Under the pieces are notes generated by a model. That model saw only the letters and a program-made list of their open reading frames with translations. It was not told the origin of the DNA and searched no databases. A DNA stretch of 64,000 nucleotides from Streptomyces sp. TRM68367 (GTDB lineage: Bacteria > Actinomycetota > Actinomycetes > Streptomycetales > Streptomycetaceae). The stretch's first letter is position 1; the number at the start of each line of letters is the position of its first letter. The stretch lies in contig NZ_JACTVI010000006.1 in assembly GCF_014495685.1 (NCBI RefSeq), forward strand, positions 1-64,000, read 5' to 3'. This document shows positions 27,150-36,433 of the stretch, piece by piece. A program made the position numbers and the translations under genes.

Positions 27150-28571
27150 ATGCCCGCCGCCCTCCACCCGGCGCCGGTCGTCGACAGACCCGCGCACCGC
27201 GACCCCAACGTCCTGCGCTGGCTCGGCGCGTACAGCGCGTCCGCGATCGGCGACAACATCTACTACGTCGCCCTGTCCTGGGCCGCCGTCCAGGCCGGTA
27301 CGCCCGCGCAGGCCGGGCTGGTGACGGCCGCCGGCGCGGTGCCGCGAGCGGTGCTGATGCTGGGCGGGGGAGTGGTCGCCGACCGGTACGGGCCGCGCCG
27401 GGTCGTGCTCGTCAGCAGTGCGGGGCGCTGTCTGCTGGTCGTCGTCGCGGCCGGGCTGCTGCTGGCGACCAGCCCCGGCCTGTGGGCGCTGGGTGCGGTC
27501 GCGGTGCTCTTCGGGGTCGTCGACGCCGTGTTCCTGCCCGCCGCGGGTGCCCTGCCCGCCCGGATCACCGGCCCCGGCCAGCTGGCCCGCGTCCAGGGCA
27601 TGCGGGGCCTTGCCACCCGCCTCGCCACGGTCCTCGGCGGCCCCCTCGCCGGCCTCGGCATCGCACTCGGCGGCACGAGCGGGGCCTTCGGGTCCGCCGC
27701 GCTGCTGATCGGGGTGTCGCTGCCGGTGCTGTGGGCCGTACGTGTCCGGCCACTGCCGCCGGACGGTCGGCGGGCGCGGGGCGGGGGCCTGGCGGATGGC
27801 CGGCGGTTGCGAGACGGGGGTTGGGCGCGCAGCCCGGCGTTACGGGGTGCCGCCCGCGCCCACCGGTGCCTCCCTGGGGGTACCTCCCAGGCTCTTGGGC
27901 ACTGGGGGAGGCACGCATGCGCGCGGCTTGCGGAAGCGGTTCCGCGCCGTCGTCGGGTGCGGGATGGGGTTCTGGGCGAGTTGCGGGACGGGGTGCGGCA
28001 CATTCGGCGGGACCGGGTGCTGCGGCCGCTCGTGCTGGCCATCGCCCTCGGCGATCTGGGATTCGTCGGGCCGATGAATCTGGGGCTGACCCTGCTGTCC
28101 GAGGAGCGCGGGTGGGGGTCGTCCGGGATGGGCTGGGTGCTCGGCGGGTTCGGCATCGGCGCGGGGGCGGCGTCGCTGCTGCTCATGGTGCGTGGGCGGG
28201 TGCCCCGCGCCGCGCTCGTCTCGGCGGTGGCGGAGATCGCAGGGTGCGTGGCGATCACCGGCCTCGCGCACGCGGCGTCCGTCGTCGCCGCGGCCTGCGT
28301 GGCCCTGTTCATCGGCCTGCTGTCCGGGCTGGGCGGCGCCCTGAGAGGAGCCCTGCTCCAGCTCCGGGCAGGGCCCGCCTACGTCGGCCGCGTCATCTCC
28401 GCCTCCACCCTGGTCAGCTTCGGCGTCGCACCGCTCACCTACCCGGTGGTCGGCTGGGCGATCGAGGCCTGGGGCACCGCGCCGGTCTTCGCGGCCTGCG
28501 CGGCGATCTGCGCCCTGGGCGGCGTCGTCACGCTGAGCGCCGGACCCCTGCGCCGCGCCGAGCTGCCGTGA
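27150..28571 (+). CDS. MFS transporter with a repeat-derived insertion
   Basis: This is a 473-residue major facilitator with about 12 transmembrane helices. It has the loop 2-3 motif ADRYGPRR, matching the G-X-X-X-D-R-x-G-R-R signature of exporters. The central loop between helices 6 and 7 contains about 58 extra residues (near 220-277) encoded by a dispersed palindromic repeat flanked by 14-bp direct repeats. That explains why it is longer than the usual 400-420 residues. It follows the ArsR-type regulator by 18 nt and is probably its target. Substrate unknown; drug or metabolite efflux is inferred. Confidence 0.88.
   Translation: MPAALHPAPVVDRPAHRDPNVLRWLGAYSASAIGDNIYYVALSWAAVQAGTPAQAGLVTAAGAVPRAVLMLGGGVVADRYGPRRVVLVSSAGRCLLVVVAAGLLLATSPGLWALGAVAVLFGVVDAVFLPAAGALPARITGPGQLARVQGMRGLATRLATVLGGPLAGLGIALGGTSGAFGSAALLIGVSLPVLWAVRVRPLPPDGRRARGGGLADGRRLRDGGWARSPALRGAARAHRCLPGGTSQALGHWGRHACARLAEAVPRRRRVRDGVLGELRDGVRHIRRDRVLRPLVLAIALGDLGFVGPMNLGLTLLSEERGWGSSGMGWVLGGFGIGAGAASLLLMVRGRVPRAALVSAVAEIAGCVAITGLAHAASVVAAACVALFIGLLSGLGGALRGALLQLRAGPAYVGRVISASTLVSFGVAPLTYPVVGWAIEAWGTAPVFAACAAICALGGVVTLSAGPLRRAELP
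27806..27993. repeat. palindromic element (copy B) inserted in the MFS gene
   Basis: The near-identical 14-mers GTTGCGAGACGGGG (27806) and GTTGCGGGACGGGG (27980) are 174 bp apart and in the same frame. Between them, GTGCCTCCC (about 27864) and GGGAGGCAC (about 27905) form an inverted repeat around GGTACCTCCCAGGC. This core matches copy A at 15541-15650. Confidence 0.75.
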
Positions 28572-28630
28572 CCCCGGACCGGAGCCGTCCCCGATTCTTC
28601 GGCCCTCGGACCCTCGGATCCCTCGGACCC

Positions 28631-29266
28631 TCAGATCCCGAGCTGCTGCGTCTCGTGCAGCTTGGCGATCGCGTCCTTGTCGCCGTCCAGTTCGACCTTG
28701 GCGGCGCTCTGCCGACCGTACATGAACAGCACCAGCTCGGACGGCTCGCCGGTCACCGTCACCACCGGCGTGCCCCGGTGGGCGACCGCCGTCTGGCCGT
28801 CCGGGCGGCGCAGCACCAGGCCGGTCGGGGCGCCGCGGCCCATCAGCCGGGCGCTGCGCTCCAGCCGGGACCACAGGGCGTCCTGGAAGACCGGATCGAG
28901 TTCGCGCGGCGTCCAGTCGGGCTGGGCGCGCCGGACGTCCTCGGTGTGGACATAGAACTCGATCGTGTTCGACATCTCCTCGACGGGCTTGAGCGAGAAC
29001 GGCGAGAACCGCGGCGGGCCGGTGCGGATGAGCTGGATCAGCTCCTCGTACGGCTTCGCGGCGAACTCCGCCATCACGCGCTCCAGGCGCGGCGCGAGCT
29101 GCTTGATCAGGATGCCGCTCGCGGCGTCCGGGCGGCGCTCGCGCACCACCATGTGCGCGGCGAGATCACGGGTCTTCCAGCCCTCGCACAGGGTGTCGGC
29201 GTCGGGACCCGCGGTCTCCAGCAGGTCGGCGAGCAGGAGTCGTTCACGCTTGGCATGGGTCGACAT
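28631..29266 (-). CDS. TIGR03085-type DinB-like/maleylpyruvate isomerase-fold protein
   Basis: This is a 211-residue protein. The N-terminal four-helix bundle resembles mycothiol-dependent maleylpyruvate isomerase/DinB proteins ([20 protein letters not shown], then [21 protein letters not shown] with a conserved His). A C-terminal beta-rich half ends in [17 protein letters not shown]. The family is annotated as probably metal-binding, with unknown reaction; mycothiol as cofactor is possible. It is divergent from hisI, with duplicated 17-mers between them. Confidence 0.82.
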   Translation of the reverse strand: MSTHAKRERLLLADLLETAGPDADTLCEGWKTRDLAAHMVVRERRPDAASGILIKQLAPRLERVMAEFAAKPYEELIQLIRTGPPRFSPFSLKPVEEMSNTIEFYVHTEDVRRAQPDWTPRELDPVFQDALWSRLERSARLMGRGAPTGLVLRRPDGQTAVAHRGTPVVTVTGEPSELVLFMYGRQSAAKVELDGDKDAIAKLHETQQLGI

Positions 29267-29290
29267 GCAGCAAGCCTACGACCGTCCCCG

Positions 29291-29346
29291 GGGTCCGCCC
29301 AGTGGACGCGGCCCCAACGACGGCCCTCTGGGTCCGCCCAGTGGAC
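29291..29346. repeat. duplicated 17-mer between divergent genes
   Basis: GGGTCCGCCCAGTGGAC occurs perfectly at 29291-29307 and 29330-29346 in the short region between the TIGR03085-type gene and hisI. The spacing of 39 bp is about four helical turns, which suits a paired operator. Confidence 0.65.
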
Positions 29347-29375
29347 ACTCACCGTTGCCTGTCAGTGGCGCGCGG

Positions 29376-29381
29376 CACAAT
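29376..29381 (+). promoter_or_regulatory. -10-like hexamer of hisI
   Basis: CACAAT ends 7 nt before ATG 29389. The same hexamer and spacing precede the DUF2752 gene at 32525. Confidence 0.45.
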
Positions 29382-29388
29382 GGCATCC

Positions 29389-29817
29389 ATGACCAGTACG
29401 TCCCCTCGCCGGCCCAGCAGCCTCGACCCGGAGATCGCCGCGCGCCTCAAGCGCAGCCCCGACGGCCTCCTGCCCGCCATCGCCCAGCAGTACGACACCG
29501 GAGAGGTGCTCATGCTCGGCTGGATGGACGACGAGGCGCTGCACCGCACGCTCACCACCGGCCGCTGCACGTACTGGTCGCGCAGCCGCCACGAGTACTG
29601 GGTCAAGGGCGACACGTCCGGTCACTTCCAGTGGGTCAAGTCCGTCGCCCTCGACTGCGACGCGGACACCGTGCTGGTGAAGGTCGACCAGGTCGGCGCC
29701 GCCTGCCACACCGGCGCGCGCACCTGCTTCGACGCCGACTTGCTGCTCAAGGACGGCGGCCCGCTCAAGGACGGCAGCAGCGGCGCCGATTCCGGCGTAC
29801 AGGCCTCGGATCAGTAA
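29389..29817 (+). CDS. hisI: phosphoribosyl-AMP cyclohydrolase
   Basis: This 142-residue zinc/magnesium enzyme opens the purine ring of PR-AMP in the third step of histidine synthesis. The cysteine ligands are in [14 protein letters not shown] and [10 protein letters not shown], with the [13 protein letters not shown] substrate strand preceding. It is monofunctional, without the HisE domain. It lies 3 kb from the main his operon and directly precedes trpE. Its TAA stop is also the first half of the trpE -10 element. Confidence 0.97.
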   Translation: MTSTSPRRPSSLDPEIAARLKRSPDGLLPAIAQQYDTGEVLMLGWMDDEALHRTLTTGRCTYWSRSRHEYWVKGDTSGHFQWVKSVALDCDADTVLVKVDQVGAACHTGARTCFDADLLLKDGGPLKDGSSGADSGVQASDQ

Positions 29818-29820
29818 GGT
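29815..29820 (+). promoter_or_regulatory. trpE -10 element overlapping the hisI stop
   Basis: TAAGGT ends 8 nt before the trpE ATG. Its TAA is the hisI stop codon. Confidence 0.5.
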
Positions 29821-29828
29821 CAGCCGCC

Positions 29829-31334
29829 ATGGACCTCGACACGTTCCGCAAGCTCGCCACCGACCGCCGGGTCATCCCGGTCACCCGCAAGCTGCTCGCC
29901 GACGGCGACACCCCGGTCGCGCTCTACCGCAAGCTCGCCGCCGAGCGCCCCGGCACGTTCCTGCTGGAGTCCGCGGAGAACGGACGCTCGTGGTCCCGCT
30001 ACTCGTTCGTGGGAGTCCGCAGCGCGGCCACCCTCACCGAACGCGACGGCCGGGTCCACTGGCTCGGCACCCCGCCCGTCGGCGTCCCGGTCGACGGCGA
30101 CCCGCTCGCCGCCCTGCGCGCCACCCTCGAGGCCCTGCACACCCCCCGCGACCTCGCCCACGACCTGGGCCTGCCCCCCTTCACCGGCGGCATGGTCGGC
30201 TACCTCGGTTACGACATCGTGCGCCGCCTGGAGAAGATCGGCCCCGGCGAGCGGGACGATCTCAAGCTCCCCGAGCTGACCATGCTGCTCACCAGCGACC
30301 TCGCCGTCATGGACCACTGGGAGGGCTCGGTCCTGCTGATCGCCAACGCGATCAACCACAACGACCTCGACACCGGCGTCGACGAGGCCTACGCCGACGC
30401 GGTCGCCCGCCTCGACGTCATGGAGGCCGACCTCACGCGCGCGGTCGCCCAGCCCCCGGCCGCTCTGCCGCCCTCCGAACTTCCCGAGTACACCGCGCTG
30501 TGGGGCGGCCCCGACTTCCAGGAGGCCGTCGAGGACGTCAAGGAGCGCATCCGCGCGGGCGAGGCCTTCCAGGTCGTCCCGTCCCAGCGGTTCGAGACCC
30601 CGTGCAGGGCGAGCGCGCTGGACGTCTACCGCGTCCTCAGGGCGACCAACCCGTCCCCGTACATGTACCTGTTCCGGTTCCCCCGCGGGGATGGAGGTGC
30701 CTTCGACGTCGCCGGCTCGTCCCCCGAGGCCCTGGTGAAGGTCGAGGACGGGCAGGCCATGGTCCACCCCATCGCCGGCACCCGGTGGCGCGGGGCCACC
30801 CCGCAGGAGGACCAGGCCCTCGCCGACGAGCTGCTGGCCGATCCCAAGGAGCGCGCCGAGCACCTGATGCTCGTCGACCTGGGCCGCAACGACCTGGGGC
30901 GGGTGTGCGAGCCGGGCTCGGTCGAGGTCGTCGACTTCATGTCCATCGAGCGGTACTCGCACGTCATGCACATCGTCTCGACGGTGACCGGCCGGGTCGC
31001 GCAGGGCCGCACGGCCTTCGACGTGCTGACGGCCTGTTTCCCGGCCGGCACGCTCTCCGGCGCGCCCAAGCCGCGCGCGATGCAGATCATCGACGAACTG
31101 GAGCCGTCCCGGCGCGGACTGTACGGCGGCTGCGTCGGCTACCTCGACTTCGCGGGCGACTCCGACACCGCTATCGCCATCCGCACGGCCCTGCTGCGCG
31201 ACGGCACCGCGTACGTCCAGGCGGGTGCCGGCATCGTCGCCGACTCCGACCCGGTCGCCGAGGACACCGAGTGCCGCAACAAGGCGGCGGCCGTCCTGCG
31301 CGCGGTGCACACGGCGAACCGGCTGGGGCGGTAG
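29829..31334 (+). CDS. trpE: anthranilate synthase component I
   Basis: This is a 501-residue chorismate-utilising enzyme. The N-terminal half has the tryptophan-binding [16 protein letters not shown] region for feedback inhibition. The catalytic C-terminal half has IKNR-like [22 protein letters not shown], and [14 protein letters not shown]. It needs a TrpG glutaminase, which is not in this window. ATG 29829 lacks a Shine-Dalgarno and follows TAAGGT by 8 nt, so it may be leaderless. I saw no Trp-rich leader peptide or attenuator upstream. Confidence 0.97.
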   Translation: MDLDTFRKLATDRRVIPVTRKLLADGDTPVALYRKLAAERPGTFLLESAENGRSWSRYSFVGVRSAATLTERDGRVHWLGTPPVGVPVDGDPLAALRATLEALHTPRDLAHDLGLPPFTGGMVGYLGYDIVRRLEKIGPGERDDLKLPELTMLLTSDLAVMDHWEGSVLLIANAINHNDLDTGVDEAYADAVARLDVMEADLTRAVAQPPAALPPSELPEYTALWGGPDFQEAVEDVKERIRAGEAFQVVPSQRFETPCRASALDVYRVLRATNPSPYMYLFRFPRGDGGAFDVAGSSPEALVKVEDGQAMVHPIAGTRWRGATPQEDQALADELLADPKERAEHLMLVDLGRNDLGRVCEPGSVEVVDFMSIERYSHVMHIVSTVTGRVAQGRTAFDVLTACFPAGTLSGAPKPRAMQIIDELEPSRRGLYGGCVGYLDFAGDSDTAIAIRTALLRDGTAYVQAGAGIVADSDPVAEDTECRNKAAAVLRAVHTANRLGR

Positions 31335-31371
31335 GGCACACCTCCAGAAGCGGTGGGGCGCTTGTCACGTC

Positions 31372-31397
31372 ACCCCGGGTGAGGGTTCGCCCGGGGT
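31372..31397 (+). terminator. hairpin after trpE
   Basis: ACCCCGGG and CCCGGGGT form an 8-bp stem around a 10-nt loop between trpE and the next gene. It is probably a weak terminator. Confidence 0.5.
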
Positions 31398-31416
31398 TCA
31401 AGCGATAGTGGAGTAC

Positions 31417-32049
31417 GTGACTGCCGTACCTAACCCCCGTACCCAAGCCCGAGGATCCGCCCGGGCCGGCCGCCTGAGCCTCGCCGTCGCCCTGCTGTGC
31501 GGTGCGCTCGGCGCGGCCGTGGCGCTGCTCGCCACCCGGCAGCGTTGGTCGGAGGGCACCGCGACGGTGGCCGGCGGCGCGTTCCCCCTGACCGCCAAGG
31601 GCAGTGACGTCACCGGCGTCCCGGCCGCCCTGGCCATAGTGGGCCTCGCCGCGCTCGTCGCCGTCTTCGCCGTCCGCCGCGCCGGCCGCCTGGTCGTCGC
31701 CGCGCTGCTCGCGCTGTCCGGCGTCGGCACCGTCACCTCGGCCCTGCTCGGCACCTCCGACAGCTCCGCGCTCGACGAGAAGGCCGCCCAGGCCTCCGGC
31801 GACACCTCGGCCACCGTGGACGCCTTCACCCACACGGCCTGGCCGTACGTCGCCGCCGCGGGCGGCATCCTGATCCTGCTGGCCGGCCTGCTCGCCCTGC
31901 GCTACGGGCGGCTGTGGCCCGCGATGTCCGGCCGCTACGAACGCTCCGGCGCCCCCCGCCCGCGCCGCGCCGCCGCCGCGCCGGACCCCGACCGGCCCGA
32001 GGAGCTGTGGAAGGCCCTCGACCGCGGCGAGGACCCGACCGGGGCCTGA
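31417..32049 (+). CDS. trp-region conserved membrane protein (TIGR02234 type)
   Basis: This is a 210-residue protein with four hydrophobic segments (near residues 16-36, 68-86, 92-110 and 150-172) and a hydrophilic Pro/Arg/Asp tail. It matches the conserved membrane protein repeatedly found between trpE and trpC in actinobacteria; its role is unknown. GTG 31417 is chosen because GATAGT lies 7 nt upstream; GTG 31408 is an in-frame alternative. Confidence 0.83.
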   Translation: MTAVPNPRTQARGSARAGRLSLAVALLCGALGAAVALLATRQRWSEGTATVAGGAFPLTAKGSDVTGVPAALAIVGLAALVAVFAVRRAGRLVVAALLALSGVGTVTSALLGTSDSSALDEKAAQASGDTSATVDAFTHTAWPYVAAAGGILILLAGLLALRYGRLWPAMSGRYERSGAPRPRRAAAAPDPDRPEELWKALDRGEDPTGA

Positions 32050-32169
32050 CTCCCGCCCTGCCCCTCCCGGGCGTGCGGGAGGCACCCCCGCGCACCGCCC
32101 GTGTGCGCGTGCGGGACAATGACCACGAGCGTCCTGCTCAGACACGCACACAGCAACGAGGAGCAAGCA

Positions 32170-32421
32170 ATGGCGGGCAGCAGCCACGGTCACACCCCGG
32201 CCGCCTGGACCGGTGTCACTATCGCCTTCATCGGTTTCTGCGTCGCGGGCGCCTTCATGGTGCTGGACCAGCCGCTCGGCTTCTGGGCCGGCATGGTCGT
32301 CGTGCTCCTCGGCGGCGTCGTCGGCGCCATCATGCGCGCGATGGGGCTCGGCCAGCCGCAGCACGCCCACCCGGTACACCAGGCCGGCGGCGAGCGCGAG
32401 ACGGCGAGCGTCGAGAGCTGA
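32170..32421 (+). CDS. HGxxPAAW family membrane protein
   Basis: This is an 83-residue protein with the namesake motif HGHTPAAW at residues 6-13, two transmembrane helices (about 15-33 and 37-55) and a His-rich cytosolic tail (QPQHAHPVHQ). Its function is unknown. ATG 32170 has GAGGAG upstream. Its constant location in the trp region of actinomycetes suggests a link with tryptophan metabolism or simple synteny. Confidence 0.82.
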   Translation: MAGSSHGHTPAAWTGVTIAFIGFCVAGAFMVLDQPLGFWAGMVVVLLGGVVGAIMRAMGLGQPQHAHPVHQAGGERETASVES

Positions 32422-32455
32422 TCCGCGGCGGTACGCCACGCACGGACGACCTCGT

Positions 32456-32498
32456 CGAGGGGCGGTCCCGGCACGACGGTGCCAGGGGCCGCCCCTCG
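32456..32498 (+). terminator. hairpin terminator after the HGxxPAAW gene
   Basis: CGAGGGGCGG pairs with CCGCCCCTCG, with an inner CGGCAC/GTGCC hairpin. It lies 35 nt after the stop. Confidence 0.75.
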
Positions 32499-32511
32499 CG
32501 CGTGTGCGGGG

Positions 32512-32517
32512 CACAAT
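32512..32517 (+). promoter_or_regulatory. -10-like hexamer of the DUF2752 gene
   Basis: CACAAT ends 7 nt before GTG 32525, the same arrangement as at hisI. Confidence 0.45.
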
Positions 32518-32524
32518 GCCTACC

Positions 32525-32959
32525 GTGAACACCGTGAACGCAGGCACCCGAAGGACGACACACAGCGTGGTGGGCCGCCTCGCCCTGCCGACCGGGGTCC
32601 TCGCGGCCGTCGCCGGGGCCTTCGCGTACGTGGGGACGGTGGACCCGAACGAGCCCGGCCACTACCCTGCCTGCCCCCTGCTGCAGCTCACCGGCATCTA
32701 CTGCCCCGGCTGCGGCGGGCTGCGCAGCGCGCACGCCGTCATGCACGGGGACTTCGCGGCGGCCCTGCAGGACAACGCGCCGGCCGTCCTGGGCTACGCG
32801 GCCTTCGCGGTGCTGTGGACCGTATGGGTGGTCCACGCGGTGCGGGGCCGGCCGCTGCGGATCGATCCCCCGCCGGTGCTCCTGTGGGGCGTGGGAGCGT
32901 TGGTGCTGGTCTTCACGGTTCTCCGGAACCTGCCGTTCGGTGGCTGGCTGCATCCCTGA
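32525..32959 (+). CDS. DUF2752 membrane protein
   Basis: This is a 144-residue protein with about three transmembrane helices and the family motif CPLLQLTGIYCPGCGGLRSA, which has three closely spaced cysteines near residues 50-65. The function is unknown; the CPGCG pair could bind metal or undergo thiol exchange. It is set between terminators, so probably a single-gene unit, just before trpC. Confidence 0.82.
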   Translation: MNTVNAGTRRTTHSVVGRLALPTGVLAAVAGAFAYVGTVDPNEPGHYPACPLLQLTGIYCPGCGGLRSAHAVMHGDFAAALQDNAPAVLGYAAFAVLWTVWVVHAVRGRPLRIDPPPVLLWGVGALVLVFTVLRNLPFGGWLHP

Positions 32960-33090
32960 TCAACTGAGGTATGTCCAGGTGGTGGGACCGGCGTCAACCG
33001 GATGCGAGGGCTACGTCCCGCTCCGGATACCATCGCAGTGACCATCGTTTTTCTTGCTGAATTCTTGCCGTCCGGAAGGGGGCCGCTCGC

Positions 33091-33900
33091 GTGAGTGTGC
33101 TCGACGAGATCATCGACGGAGTCCGTGCCGACCTCGCGGAGCGGCAGGCGCACGTCAGCATCGACGAGCTCAAAGAGCGTGCGGCGAAGGCTCCGGCGGC
33201 CAAGGACGGTGCGGCCGCGCTGCGCGGCGAAGGCGTGCAGGTCATCTGCGAGGTCAAGCGCTCCAGCCCGTCCAAGGGCGCGCTGGCCGCGATCGCCGAC
33301 CCGGCCGGGCTCGCCGCGGACTACGAGGCGGGCGGCGCGGCCGTCATCTCCGTGCTCACCGAACAGCGCCGCTTCGGCGGCTCGCTGGCCGACCTGGAGG
33401 CGGTCCGCGCGCGCGTGGACATCCCCGTGCTGCGCAAGGACTTCATCGTCACGTCGTACCAGCTGTGGGAGGCCCGCGCGTACGGCGCCGACCTCGCGCT
33501 GCTGATCGTCGCGGCTCTCGAACAGCCGGCCCTGGAGTCGCTGATCGAGCGCGCCGTGTCCATCGGCCTCACGCCGCTCGTCGAGGTGCACGACGAGGAG
33601 GAGGTCGAGCGGGCGGTGGACGCGGGTGCCAAGGTCATCGGCGTCAACGCGCGCAACCTCAAGACCCTGGAGGTCGACCGCGGCACGTTCGAGCGGGTGG
33701 CTCCGGAGATCCCCGACGGCCTCGTCAAGATCGCGGAGTCCGGCGTCCGCGGCCCGCACGACCTCATCGCGTACGCCAACGCCGGTGCCAACGCGGTCCT
33801 CGTCGGCGAGTCCCTCGTCACGGGCCGCGACCCGAAGGTAGCGGTGTCCGATCTGGTGGCGGCAGGTGCACATCCCGCATTGCGGCACGGGCGCGACTGA
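33091..33900 (+). CDS. trpC: indole-3-glycerol phosphate synthase
   Basis: This 269-residue TIM barrel closes the indole ring from CdRP, the fourth step of tryptophan synthesis. Catalytic Lys/Glu motifs are present: [26 protein letters not shown], and [13 protein letters not shown], with phosphate loops AESGVRG and VLVGESLV. It has no fused TrpF domain. GTG 33091 follows a GGAAGGGGG tract. The 130-bp upstream region is locally AT-rich (around 33045-33065) and should hold the trpC promoter. Confidence 0.97.
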   Translation: MSVLDEIIDGVRADLAERQAHVSIDELKERAAKAPAAKDGAAALRGEGVQVICEVKRSSPSKGALAAIADPAGLAADYEAGGAAVISVLTEQRRFGGSLADLEAVRARVDIPVLRKDFIVTSYQLWEARAYGADLALLIVAALEQPALESLIERAVSIGLTPLVEVHDEEEVERAVDAGAKVIGVNARNLKTLEVDRGTFERVAPEIPDGLVKIAESGVRGPHDLIAYANAGANAVLVGESLVTGRDPKVAVSDLVAAGAHPALRHGRD

Positions 33901-33908
33901 TCACCCGG

Positions 33909-33914
33909 TAGGCT
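33909..33914 (+). promoter_or_regulatory. TAGGCT -10 element of trpM
   Basis: TAGGCT ends 8 nt before ATG 33923, giving trpM its own leaderless-type start besides read-through from trpC. Confidence 0.5.
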
Positions 33915-33922
33915 GAGCGCCG

Positions 33923-34171
33923 ATGACTCTCTCGACCACCATGGCGACCAGGGACCCGTACGCCCGCCTCGCCCGCGGCTGCCGCCCCCGCGGCTGCCGC
34001 GCGCCTGCCCGCAGGGTGCACGGCCGCCGGGTCCGCTACGTCATCGGTGACGAGCCGGGCCAGGTAAACGGCCGGCGATGGCAGCGCCCCGAAAGGGGCG
34101 CGGGGCTCTGTTTGATGTGCGGCTACCGCCGCGCGGGCGCGACAAGCCACAACAGGCCCGTAGTCAAGTGA
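33923..34171 (+). CDS. trpM: TrpM-like small tryptophan biosynthesis modulator with repeat-encoded tail
   Basis: This is an 82-residue basic protein between trpC and trpB, the position of TrpM (formerly trpX), reported to modulate tryptophan synthesis and differentiation in S. coelicolor. The N-terminal 53 residues contain the Arg-rich ARGCRPRGCRAPARRVHGRR with two cysteines, and RYVIGDEPGQVNG. Residues from about 54 onward are encoded by a common Streptomyces palindromic repeat and look unrelated to the core. A premature or shifted original stop is likely. The name rests on position and remembered sequence. Confidence 0.75.
   Translation: MTLSTTMATRDPYARLARGCRPRGCRAPARRVHGRRVRYVIGDEPGQVNGRRWQRPERGAGLCLMCGYRRAGATSHNRPVVK
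34082..34168. repeat. dispersed Streptomyces palindromic repeat within trpM
   Basis: The hairpin GCGCCCC-GAAA-GGGGCGC (34084-34101) is followed by CGGGGCTCTGTTTGATGTG, a second hairpin GCGGC-TACC-GCCGC (34119-34132) and GGGCGCGACAAGCCACAAC. The order matches a repeat I know to be abundant between Streptomyces genes. Here it supplies the last 29 codons of trpM. Confidence 0.7.
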
Positions 34172-34230
34172 CAATCCCCGCCCCCACGGCGATCAGTGTC
34201 TTTTTCACACACTCACCGTGAGGTTTCCGC

Positions 34231-35513
<1,283 letters not shown>

Positions 35514-35517
<4 letters not shown>

Positions 35518-36332
35518 GCGGGAACATCCAGCTGTTGACCGACTCCCTCGCCGCCGCGAAGGCGCAGGGACGCTCGGCTCTCATCGCCTACCTCCCGGCC
35601 GGGTTCCCGACCGTGGACGGCGGCATCGAGGCGATCAAGGCCGTGCTCGACGGCGGCGCCGACCTCATCGAGGTCGGCCTGCCGCACAGCGACCCCGTCC
35701 TCGACGGCCCGGTCATCCAGACCGCCGACGACATCGCCCTGCGCGGCGGCGTCCGGATCGCCGACGTCATGCGGACGGTTCGGGAGGCGCACCAGGCCAC
35801 GGGCAAGCCGGTGCTCGTCATGACGTACTGGAATCCCATCGACCGCTACGGCGTCGAACGCTTCACCGCCGAACTGGCTCAGGCGGGCGGCGCGGGCTGC
35901 ATCCTGCCCGACCTGCCGGTGCAGGAGGCGGCGCTGTGGCGCGAGCACGCCGAGAAGCACAGCCTCGCGACGGTCTTCGTCGTCGCGCCCAGCAGCAAGG
36001 ACGAGCGGCTCGCCCAGATCACGGCGGCGGGCAGCGGCTTCGTCTACGCCGCCTCCCTCATGGGCGTCACCGGCACCCGCGAGACGGTCAGCTCGCAGGC
36101 CCAGGACCTGGTGGAACGCACCCGCGCCACCGGCACGGACCTGCCGGTTTGCGTCGGGCTCGGCGTCTCCAACGCCCAGCAGGCTGCCGAGGTGGCCCGC
36201 TTCTCCGACGGCGTGATCGTCGGTTCGGCGTTCGTCCGGCGGATGCTGGACGCCCCCGACGACGCGGCCGGCGTCGAGGCCGTCCGCGCGCTGGCGGGAG
36301 AGCTGGCGAAGGGCGTGCGCGGACAGGCGTGA
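35514..36332 (+). CDS. trpA: tryptophan synthase alpha subunit
   Basis: This 272-residue TIM barrel cleaves indole-3-glycerol phosphate to indole. The catalytic Glu lies in [19 protein letters not shown], the Asp in [12 protein letters not shown], and the phosphate loop in VGSAFV. GTG 35514 overlaps the trpB stop (GTGA), consistent with equimolar translation for the alpha2beta2 complex. A terminator follows. Confidence 0.98.
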
Positions 36333-36392
36333 CCAGCCGGGCGTAACAAGTGAGGTGCTCATACCGGGTCCCTCGTACGGGTGGACCTGGGG

Positions 36393-36419
36393 CCGGGGAG
36401 GCACGGTGTGCCTCCCCGG
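36393..36419 (+). terminator. terminator of the trp genes
   Basis: A perfect 12-bp stem (CCGGGGAGGCAC / GTGCCTCCCCGG) with a GGT loop is followed by TTCGTTTCC. Confidence 0.85.
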
Positions 36420-36433
36420 TTCGTTTCCGGGGT

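Noticed and set aside
29820..29828. trp attenuator or Trp-rich leader peptide before trpE
   Set aside because: There is no space: the trpE -10 overlaps the hisI stop and the start follows 8 nt later.
32051..32106. Terminator after the TIGR02234-type gene
   Set aside because: Only a 6-bp CTCCCG/CGGGAG stem; too weak to call.
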